Source: Talpa occidentalis
Taxonomy: Eukaryota > Chordata > Mammalia > Eulipotyphla > Talpidae
Reading direction: 5' to 3'
DNA: 64,000 bases
Assembly: GCF_014898055.3 (NCBI RefSeq)
Contig: NW_023605083.1
Coordinates: forward strand, 93,211,483 to 93,275,482
Shown: positions 12,401 to 24,000 of the stretch, piece after piece
Position numbering within the stretch: the first letter of the stretch is position 1
Layout: each line of letters begins with the position of its first letter
Position numbers and translations under genes: made by a program
Notes under the pieces: model-generated
Database searches by the model: none
What the model was told of the DNA's origin: nothing
What the model saw: only the letters and a program-made list of their open reading frames with translations

Positions 12401-15053
12401 AAGATTTCACTTCTCTGGAATAAATGTCAAAGGGTACAATTGCTGGATTATAGGCTAATTGCAGGTATAATTTTATAGAAACTGACAAGTTATTTCCAGG
12501 GTAGTTGTACTACTTTGTATTCCTACCAGTGAGTGATGCAGTTTCTCTACATCCTTGCATTATTTGATGTTGTCACTATTTATTTTTTCTTTTTCTTTCT
12601 TTCGTTCTTTTCTCTTTTTTTATCCTGACAGGTATTTAGTAATATCTAATTGTAGGTTTAACTTTCATATCTTTAGTGGCTAATGTTGTTGAATGTCTTC
12701 AAGTGCTTATTCCCATTTCTATATCTCCTTGGTTAATTTTGGACATACTAGTAGGCTATAAAGGATTCTTGTTGGTTGATTGGAAAAACTTCTAAATTGC
12801 TTATTGGACCTGTGAAAATTTAGTTCCTTATTAAAATAAATTAATTTGGTGAAAAAAAAAAAAGAACTATGGAGAGGAAATATTTTTTGAGCTAAATTCC
12901 AAACCTCAGATTCCTGATTGAATGCTATCTTGTTTTGAATATAATTTGCATTCCCCTGATTACTTGTGAAGTTGCACTTCATATGTTTATTGACTTGAGA
13001 ATTTTCTCCTTCATAAATTGCCTCTTCCTAGGCTTTGTAATTTTTCTGTTGGGCTGTTTGTGTTTCTTGTTGTTTGGTAATGTTCTTTGCATATTCTTGA
13101 TATATTCTTTGTCTGTTATATACATTGCAAATATCTTCTTCTGGTTTGGGTTTTTCTTTTCATTTTGTCTTTTATCTCTGGAAGTTTTTAATTCAGACCT
13201 AAAGTCAAAGTCTGCATTTTAACTGAATCACCTAGGGATTTTATACACGTTCAAGTCTGAGAAGAGATGTACTAGACTACTAGTAATCTAGTGTGTCTCT
13301 CTTTTCCACTACCTTCTTGTCAGTGGAATGAAATTACAGATGATCCCCCCACTTATTTTAGTTGAAGTAAGGCCTAGTCTAAAAAGCATCCTCTTTTGTA
13401 CTTTTTTTCCCAAAAACAAAAAGGCCAGTCACTTGTGATTGTGATGATTTTTAATGTCTCTCTTTTAGGACATGTACCCGCTGGCCTGAAATGTCATCCT
13501 GACGAAGAGCATCTGATTTACCCTCTGGGTTGCACAGTCCTCATTCAGTCAATAAATACCCTGGACCAGAACTTCCTACATGGTCACGGCAACAATGTCT
13601 CCTGTGTGGCCATCTCTGCGAGCGGAATTTACATCGCCTCCGGACAAGTCACATTCATGGGCTTCAAGGTGAAAAACTGAAAATAATCCTCAGCAATTGA
13701 TTTCCCAGTGCCCCCTAGAAAACAGTCCCACTTCAGCTTAGCTCTGTGCAGGCATAGATCTCTACCTTTCTTCCTTTCAACTGATCTTTGAACTCATTTT
13801 CATCCTGTCAGAGAGAGAGTGAAAAAATCTGTTTTTATACCAACTGTTGCAACTAGTGATGGATAATGCTCAGGAGCAAAAAGTCCCTGCTTAAAACTGT
13901 TCTGTTGTATTGCTCTCATGTTTGTAAGACATGTTCTAATTTCTAGAAAAGTGACAGTGCTGATTCTTTTTCCTGAGAGTAGTGGCTATCTCCTCAGATT
14001 CCTTTAAAGTCTGCCTAGGATCTGACAGTGTATTCCTTCCCGCAGGCAGATATCATTTTGTGGGATTATAAGAAAAGGGAGCTGATTGCTAGACTGTCAC
14101 TTCACAAGGGCAAAATTGAAGCTCTGGCCTTTTCACCAAATGACCTGTACTTGGTATCACTTGGCGGCCCAGATGATGGAAGGTAATGAAGAAAATATCT
14201 TTACTTATTTTCCACCAGGCATAGTTCTAGACTTTTCAAGTACCCTCTCCTCTCTAACATCCTCTACTGGCCCCTGTATTTGAATGTGCATCGTGTGCAA
14301 AGCCTATGAGGAAAACACTAGGATCGAAGGTGGTTCTCAATCCTGACTATGCCCTGAAATCCATGGTGCATTTTAGAAAATTACTAAATGCCTGATTCTA
14401 ACAGAGTTTGATTTGATTGGCCTAGGTTTTAGGAATGACAAAAGCTTCCCAGGTGATTCTAATGTGCAAGTGAATTTGAGAATTATTGCTATAAAAGAAA
14501 GATTATGAGAGCATCATCATCATCATCATGATCATCATCATTATCATCAAAGACAATAGCTAATTTTGTGAACACTTACTATGTGACAGGTGTGTGCCAA
14601 GCACTTTAACTGCATTATCTCATTTAAGCTTCACAGCAGCTCCAGGAGACACGAGCTATTGGGGCCATATAACAGATGAGGAATCAAAGTCACAGCTGCT
14701 AAGTAGCAGGGCTGGGAGACAGTCCCTGGCAGCGTGAATTCACACATGGCATATTTAACATGCCCAGACAAGATCTTTGCCCTCCAGAACTCACAGTCAA
14801 ATTTGGTAGGCAGGGCCTCCCTGATGACGCAAGGGGTTAAAACGCAACCTATGAAGCTGTCCACAGCCACTCCAGCATGAGTTTGATCCCTGGGCAGGGA
14901 GCTACCCACATGGTGCAACAGACCTCTCTGACTCGCCCGCTGCTCCCCTCAGCAGTGTATTTCGTCAGTCTGCCTGTTCTGTTCCCCACTCTGTCTCTGG
15001 TGAATCCTCTCACCCTCCAGCACATCTGGCCTGTACCCCGGTTCTTGTATGCA

Positions 15054-15092
<39 letters not shown>

Positions 15093-18000
15093 ATCTTAAA
15101 AAAAACAAATTTGGTAGGCAGAAAGTACATATAAATGAAATTGATGAAGGGCCTCCTTGATGGTACAGGAGTTAAAGTCTCAAGGCTGTCAAGCTGTTGC
15201 CAGCCACTGCAGCATGAGTTTGATCCCTGACCAGAAAGCTATCATGGTGCAGCAGACCGCTTCTGTCTTGCCCACTGCTCCCCTCAGCAGTGTATTTAAG
15301 TGAATCTGCCTGTTCTGCTCCCCACTCTGTGTCTGGTGAATCCTCTCATCCCTGCACCTCTGGCCTATACCCCAGTTCTTCTATGCATAAATAAATAAAA
15401 ATAAATGTTTAAAAAAAAGAAAGAAATTGAGGGGTAAGTATGTAAAACATAGTATTAGGAAGAACAATGCAGTCATATTCCTAGGTAAATGCTGAAGGAA
15501 CATGTCTGTAGAAGAAAATAACAACACCTGAGGCTTAAAACTTTGATGCACTTGTATGGATATGTCCTTGTTTGAGCTTCACAGGTTTATTACAAAGGAA
15601 ATTTACATTTATTTGTACTGGTATATTTATTCCGCTCTTACCATAGTGTGAATCAACAAAATCATCATGAAATTTCCTCCTTTAAGAGTCTTCCCCTTCC
15701 TGTGTAAGTTGTCATACCTACCCTGGAACCAGCCCCATTTGACTGTTTTTGGTAAAAAATGAATGCAGAAATCATCCGTTAACATTCTTAGCTCAACTAG
15801 AGTAGTTGTTCTCAATTTGGGTGCATACTGGAATTGGAATCACCTGTGTAACTTACTTATGAAACTTTTTAGCATTAAAACTACCTTACTACAAGGACCA
15901 CACCTGAGAGGAGAAAGCATACAGTGTTTCATTCAAAAATGAAGCATGATGTAAAATATATATAAAAAATAAATTAATTTAAAAAATAAAGTTACCTTAC
16001 TATCCATGTTTGGATACAAGTAGCTTTCCTGATTAATTTCATACCAGGGACCTCTTGAACAAGTATACATAGAGACAGAGCTCATTCTTTGCACGCCAAT
16101 ATGGTGTCACATTCTTTCTAGAACCACTAGAAGAACTGTTTCTTAGGTTGAAAGCCGTTTCCCCTGACTCTCCTGATCCCTCTCGTTTTTTGGCAGCGTG
16201 GTGGTGTGGAGCATTGCCAAGAGAGAAGCCATCTGCGGCAGTCCGGCTGCCGGCTTCAATGTCGGGAACGCCACCACGGTCATCTTCTCCAGGTGCCGGG
16301 ACGAGATGTTCATCACTGCTGGAAAGTACGCGTCTGTGGCCCGGCTCTTCAGGACTCACTGTTGGCTTGTGCAGAAATCATCCTGATTTGGGGGGAAAGG
16401 TTTTAAATCCTGGAGGAAATATACTTTCCACGATTTTATAGTTAAAAATCCATTTAGCTGAAGGCCTTTTCGATATGGTTATTTGAAAATCCAGTGCATC
16501 TGTGGGAAGTTTTTGGTTATCTGGTGAACTCAGTTCAGGCTCTTGTCTGTGACTGGTAATACATTACCTTCCACTCGTGCTCACCGTGCAGACTCCGTAG
16601 TGTTGATGTCACTTAGAACCTGCTGTTCATTTATGCCTTAGGAAATCAGAGTTTGCCCATGAAGTAAGGCGAAAAGTTTCCCATATCCAATTGCTGGACA
16701 TCTGAGATCATTTCCAGTAAGGTCAACTTTGATGAGGCACAAGCCAAAGGTCTGAACAGGGGCCAGCATCTCTCTCATGAAAGAAATTAATTTACAGAGT
16801 CATCCATCCGAGCCCTGTTGGAGTTTGAAATGAAGGTTAAACCTGTATAAAAGCATCCTCTTTCATGCCATGTATTGGCGGAAGGTTAGAAACCTGCCAG
16901 TGTAGGGCTGAGGTATAGGTGGGGTGGAACAATCCTTTCCAACCCATCTCTGTGTCTCACCCTTGAGCTGCACATATCACTGGTGATTTTCAAAGCAGAG
17001 TCTGTACTGTGGCACACAGCATAGATCTGCACCATTGTTAACTATGAGGAAGGTTTATACAGAGGCTGTGAAACTAAATGATTGGCGTGAAAACCTATTA
17101 GGACAGTACTCGAATCCTAAAGGAGATGTTCACGTCCTGCTCCATCTTCAGAGGCCACCAGTGACCTTAAAGTCCCTCAGCTCCAGAGTGTTTTTTTTTT
17201 TTTAAAGATTTATTTATTTTTATACAAGAGCTGGGGTACAGGCCAGAGGTGCGAGAGGGTGAGAGAATTCACCAGAGACAGAGTGGGGAGCAGAACAGGC
17301 AGACGACAGAAATACACTGCTGAGGGGAGCAGCTGGCGAGCCAGGAGAGGTCTGCCGCACGTTGTGGGATTCTCACCAGCGGGGTTTGAACACGCACTGC
17401 AGAGGCTGCGGACAGCTTCACAGGGCGGCGCTCAACCCGCTGCACCTCCGGGGAGGCCCCAGAGTGGTTTGTTTTATGGCGGTCTTCCTGCTTCTGAGCA
17501 GTTGTTTAAGCAGCAGGATCCACCCATTCAGATATCCAGGATCGATGTTTCTTCAGGAATCAAAACTTGAATTTAAACAAGGCAATTTATATCTAGGTAT
17601 ACTTTAATTTCTTATGACATTGATAATTGTGAAAAAGTTAGTACTCTTAAGTAAGATATCTGGTGTGGCTCCCATATACCTGGATTCTTCATCACAGTCC
17701 TAATTTTAGGTATTCCATTATATTGTCCCCCCAGGAGATGTCCTGCAAATTCCAATACAGCATCCAATTTACGTGTACCAGGAAAGCCATAGAAAAACAG
17801 ACATTGTTTTAAATTTTTTTTAAAGATTCATTCATTTATTTATTTATTTGTATAAGCACTGGGTACAGTCAGAAGCGTGGGAGGGTGAGAGAATTCACCA
17901 GCGCCAGAGCAGAGAGCAGAGCAGGCAGAAAGACCGAGGTACACTGCTGAGGGGAGCAGCGGGCAGCAGGGGAGGTCTGCGAGCCATACGGGACCCTCCT

Positions 18001-21000
18001 CCAGTGGCTGGGGAGCAGCCGGGGATTGAACCGGCGCTCTGCAGAGGCTGCCGGCAGCTTCGCAACCCAGCGCTCAACCGCTGCGCCACTGGGGAGGTCC
18101 CGTTATTTTAAATTTGTAAAGTACATTTAAAATACCTACTGAACACTTACTTGGTACATGACTCTGTGGGTCAAACAAAAAAACAAAGACTGGATTTGAT
18201 CAATATATGTATATATTTTTAATGCATTTCTTTTTTTTAAAGACTTATTTATTTATGCATACAAGAACTGGGGTACAGGCCAGAGATGCAGGGTCAGGGG
18301 TCTGAGAGGGTTCACCAGAGACAGGGTGGGGAACAGAACAGGCGAATTGACTGAAATACACTCTGAGGAAAGCAGCATGTGAGACAGGAGATGTCTGCTG
18401 CACCATGTGGGTTGCTCCCTGGCCGGGGATTGAACTCATGCTGTAATAGCTGCAGATAGCTTCATTAAAACTACCTTACTACTTTTATATATATATATAT
18501 TTTTTTTAAGTTACTCTCTTCCACCTAGGATATTGTAATGTTGACTTTTCCATTTTTATATATTATTATTCATTCAGGTTAACACAATAGACAATGACTA
18601 AATACCAACTATATGCCAAATCTTGCATGAGGTACTGATTTTGCTTGACTTTTAGTTGCTCAGTCTTATTGCTTCTTCTGTGGAGACATAATGAAGTGCT
18701 CCCTTAAAAAATATCCTCACAACTCAATGCCTTGAACAAAACAAAACCTAATGAACTCTAGCTTGCCTCGAATGTGTTTAATTGATAATTTTGTATATTT
18801 GTCTGTTATTATCTCAGTAGATAGAGTATTCATTTCAAAATTAGAGAGAAGAGGGCATGGATTCTTGCTCTGCTGCATGTAGACTCTTCATTTTCACATT
18901 TCGAGAGTGGGGATCATGACCTACCTTATAGGATGTTTATGAGGATCGAATGGAAGAACAGAGCTAGAACCCTGGGCCTTACTACACCCTCAAAAATGTC
19001 TAATCTCTTCTCCTTCAAAATAATACAGAAAACTGAGCCTTCCTGGTGTCACAAGGGGTTAAGATGCAACCTATAAAGCTATATGCAGCCACTGCAACAC
19101 AGGTTTGATCCCTAGCCAGGGAGGCACCCACATGGCACGGCAGACCTTTCCTGACTCACCCGCTGCTCCCCTCAGCAGTGTATTTCAGTCAGTCAGTCTG
19201 TTCTGTTCCCTGCTCTGTCTATGGTGGATCCTCTCACACACCCCCCCCCCGCATCTCTGGCCTGTACCCCAGCTCTTGTATGCATAAATAAATAAAATCT
19301 TTAAAAAACCAACAACAACAAAATAATACCGAAAACAGAGAAGAGATTATATGGTTATTAATGGGTATATTTTTTAAAGAGTTCTTTTTATTTATGCAAG
19401 AGCTGGGGTATAGGCCAGAGTCATGGGAGGGTGAGAGGATTTACCACAGACAGAGCAGGGAGCAGAACAGGCAGAAGGACCAAAGGCACTGCTGAGGGGA
19501 GCAGCGGGCAAGACAGGAGAGGTCTGCTTCATCATGTGGGATTCTCCCTAGCCAGCCGGGAATCAAACCAGCTCTGTGGAAGCTGTGGACAGCTTCACAG
19601 TGAGCTGCTCAACCCGCTGCGCCACCAGGGAGGCCCTGGGTATTTTTCTTTTTTAAAATAGTCCAGAGGTCTTTTTTTTTTTTTATTATTCACACTTATC
19701 ATGCCATGATTTCATAGGGGATGGGTTCCAACAGCTCAGTCTCCTCTCCATTAGTTCTCACAAAGTGTGCCTCTCTAGGTGAAGCCAGCAGGTGCTTCAG
19801 TTGAACCCAAGTACCATTTTCTCTTGCTAGTTTCAAAAGGTGCTTCATCTCTTAGAGTGCTTAATATGTTCAATATGAACATCAAACCTCTTGAGAAGAA
19901 TCTTGCCCTTGACTTGTTTATTTACAACAATGACCAACTGTGTTAGTCAATTTGGCAATTTACTGGAAATTGGCATTTCCCTAAATGGGTAACCATTTGA
20001 TTGTGAGTTTCTTTTCTATAGTGGGACAATTCGAGTTTGGGAACTGGATCTCCCAAATAGGAAAATCTGGCCTACTGAGTGTCAAACAGGACAGATGAAG
20101 CGTGTAGTCATGAGTATCACTGTAAGTATTACTTTACATAACTATTAGTCCAAGTGCCTGCAAATAGTGCCTGCTAATAGTGTGTGTGTGTACGGGTACC
20201 TTGGGCTGGGGGTAAGGAAGAGGAGTCTGGACATATATGGGCTATTGATCTAAGCAGCACAGGTGTGAGAGAGTCTGACTTCTGGAATTCCCTTCAGAAG
20301 CCAAAGAGGAGCTGCCTGGATATGATTCTGAGTGGGTCTTGGTTTGCGAGGACCTGGGCTACCATTAGACATCAGGAACCTGCCTCCCCTGCAGGGAAGC
20401 TATGCAGTCAGCAGGCATTCAGAGCCCCCAAAACATTCTAATGCCACTTATGCTACTCCTGCCACTGGAAATAAAGTTCCTAATAATGAAATTCATTGTT
20501 GAAATGCAGTCTCTTCCATAAAGAGGAATTGTTCACATATATTTTTTTAAATTATTATTTTTTTAAGATTATTTATTTATACAAGCACTGGGTACAGTCA
20601 GAAGTGAGGGAGGGTGAGAGGATTCACCAGAGCCAGAGCGGGGAGCAGAACAGGCAGAAGGACCGAAGTACACTGCTGAGAGGAGCAGCGGGCCTGGCAG
20701 GAGAGGTCTGCGCGCCATGTGGGACCCTCGCCAGGAGGCCGGGGGTCAAACCGGTGCTGCAGAGGCTGCAGTCAGCTTCGCAGCCCAGTGCTCAACTGCT
20801 GCGCCACCGGGGAGTCCTGTTCACATGTTTTTAATGTGGATTCACATATTTAATTCCATTCTCCATTGGCTTGTTCCTCCTGTATAGCCAGTTTATAAAT
20901 ATAAACGCTGGAAATATGAGAGAAAGAAAATGTATGTTCTCTTTGGAGGAGCCAACCTTCACTCTAGGGGTCCTTGGAAGATATCTCGGAAGTCGCTACG

Positions 21001-24000
21001 ATCATCAGACACAGGAAGACTTAAAGTGAGATGCAGGGCCTCCCGGGTGGCGCAGCGGTTGAGCGCTGGGTTTCGAAGCTGCCCGCAGCCTCTGCGGCGC
21101 CGGTTCGATCCCCGGCTGCTCCCCGGCCACCGGAGGAGGGTCCCACATGGCGAGCAGACCTCTCCTGCCACCCGCTGCTCCCCTCAGCAGTGTGCTTCGG
21201 TCCTTCTGCCTGCTCTGCTCCCCGCTCTGGTTCTGGTGAATTTTCTCACCCTCCCGCGCTTCTGACTGTACCCAGCGCATGTATAAACAAAAACAAACAA
21301 ACAAATAAATAAATAAAACATGCCTCTATAAATAAATAAATAAATAAATAAGTGAGATGCAGGCTAATTGGAACCTAACATTTCCTCCTGTTCTGTGTGT
21401 GGCCCTCAGAACTGTTCTTACCCATCTGGGAGTCTTAGGAAGTAGCCTTGAGCACCTTTATGGGCCTTCTAGTGATTTCAGAAAAAGCCCATTCCATGCC
21501 TGATCCAGGGCTAGTGGGCACTGTCGAGGAATCCCAGGTCTTCAGGTGTCTTTTTCTCTCTGATCCCCAGATGTCCAGTGATGACAGCTTTTTCTACCTT
21601 GGCACCACAACTGGAGACATTCTGAAAATGAACCCTAGAACCAAACTGCTGGCAGACACTGGACCTACAAAGGACAAATATAGTCAGGTGAGTACACCAT
21701 CAAGTTTGCTCTGTCCTGCTGTATTCTAGTGATTTCTTCCCTCCAATGCCAGCACAGTATTTGTTAGAAGAGCCTGTGGAACAAAGAAAAAGTCTGTGAT
21801 ATACCCAGGACCATGTCTAAAATTGCAAGGTGCAATGACTAATTCTCTAAGCTCTCATCCCTGGTTTATAGTCAGGACAAAGGCACTCTTAGGTGTTTGG
21901 GAAATCACAACTATACCTTTTTTTTTTTTTTTTTTCTCTTCAAAGTATAGGAACTACTATTGTGCCTGTGCTTATGTCTTCTGCTCTAACTGCTTTGAAG
22001 TGAATATAAAAGTGTGAAGTTTTCATATAGTCAAAATGCACAGGTGATTTTAAAGGGAAGAAGTTTGTTGAAGCAACTTTGCATCTTACAAGACCTGAAG
22101 GGATATTTCCTGAATCATAAACTTATTGTTGACTCTGCCTAGGGGTGGTCATCAGAAGCAATACTTTTTGAGCTTCATTTAAGTAAAATTCCAATGTGGT
22201 GGCAATCATGGGCTTGGTCGTGGTCATTGTGCCAGGTCATACACTGACTTTTTTGAATAAGATTTATTTATTTATGCATAATAAGAATTGGGGTACAGGT
22301 GAGAGGTATGGGGGTGTGTGAGAGGATTCACCACAGAGTGGGGAACAGAACAGGCTGATCAACTGAAATACACTGCTGAGGGGAGCAATAGGCAAGTCAG
22401 GAGAGGTCTACTGTGCCATGTGGGTCACCTCCCTGGCTGGGAATCAAACTAGTGCTGCAGTGGCTGCGGACAGCTTCATAGGTTTCATCTTAACCCCTTG
22501 TGCCACCAGGGAGGCCCATACACTGATTCTTAATGATAAAATCATTTGACATTTTCCTTAATGCTGTTTCTCTCCCTAGGGGGTGTCAGCTGTCAAGTCC
22601 CTGAAGATGGGAGGTTTGTTGGTGGGCTCTGGAGCTGGCTTGTTGGTCTTTTGTAAAAGCCCCAGCTACAAACCTATCAAGTAAGTTCTAGGTCCCTCAG
22701 GGGGGATGAGGTGACACTCACCAGAAGGAGATTTGCTAAAGCCAACCACTGAGTAATATTGGCAGAGTGGTATTTAAATTAAAGAATTCATCTTGCTGTT
22801 AAGTGAGTAGTTGGAATCACAATGGATGGTGGTTCTTTGCCAATGAAATGACATTGAGCTGTGTTGCATCAAACCAAAGTAGTCCACTATGGATACTGCC
22901 CTTCTAATAAATGCATAAATGCATGAGTTATTACTTAGCAAATACATTGAGCCATGTCAGAGGAAATGTGCTGTTATAAATTTATCTAACCAGTAGTCTC
23001 CAATTTTAAAGTTTCAATTTTAGTTTCTTCAGTGATAATATTATGCAATGGCATAATGTCAGGCAATCAAGCTTGGAGTTAATTTATTTGAGTACAAGAT
23101 TTAATGCAAATAACCAATAGTCACAGCTATCTCTATGTGCCAGATACTGTGCAGTATGGTTTTCATGGCTTATCTAATTAAAATAAATGAAATAATATCT
23201 TTTACATTGTCATTAACATGTGTTAAATGAGCACCTCCTCCATCCAAACTAGCTGCTATTAAAAAACTAAAGAATGGGCCTTCCCCTGGTGGTGCAGCAG
23301 TTGAGTGCTGGGCTGTGAAGCTGCCCACAGCCTCTATAGCGCTGGTTCAATCCCTGGCTGCTGGCGAGAGTCACACATGGTGCAACAGACCTCTCCTGCA
23401 GCACCCGCTGCTCCCCTCAGCAGTGTATTTCATCAGTCTGCCTGTTCTGTTCCCCACTCTGGCTCTGGTGAATTCTCTCACCCTCCTGCACTTCTGACTG
23501 TACCCAGTGCTTGTATAAATAAATAACAATCTAAAAAACAAAACAAAACAAAATAAATTATTAAAAAAACAAAAAAATAAAAAACTGAAGAATGATAAGA
23601 TAGAGTCTTTTTTGTTTTAAAGATTTATTTATTTTTATACAAGAACCGGGGTATAGGCCAGATGCACGGGAGGGTGAGAAGATTCACCTAAGACAGAGCG
23701 GGAATCAGAACAGGCAGACTGACAAAATACACTGCTGAGGGGAGCAGTGGGCGAGACGGAAGACGTCTGCTCACCATGTGGGATTCTCACCTGCCAGGCC
23801 GGGATTGAACCTGCACTGCAGAGACTGCAGACAGCTTCACAGTGCGGCGCTCAACCACCTGCACCATCAGGGAGGGCCTAATGTAGTCTTTTGTTCACCA
23901 GAATGTACAGTCTGGTTTAGGGTTAGGAAATAAATATATGAGAAAGCCACTAGAACATAAGATAATGTGTAAGCACAAACCTCGTGGCCCAGCTAAATAA

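Larger units (their letters stand above)
9483..13468 (+). other. CFAP52: CFAP52 intron 1
   Basis: It holds the antisense L1 end (10321-10627), a SINE and ancient L1 sequence. The 0.8 kb after exon 1 is non-repetitive and could hold regulatory DNA. The remainder is AT-rich with no recognised exon. Confidence 0.65.

Noticed and set aside
21048..21112. tRNA gene suggested by Pol III A and B boxes
   Set aside because: The boxes belong to the SINE head. The remainder does not fold as a complete tRNA and is followed by the SINE body and A-rich tail.
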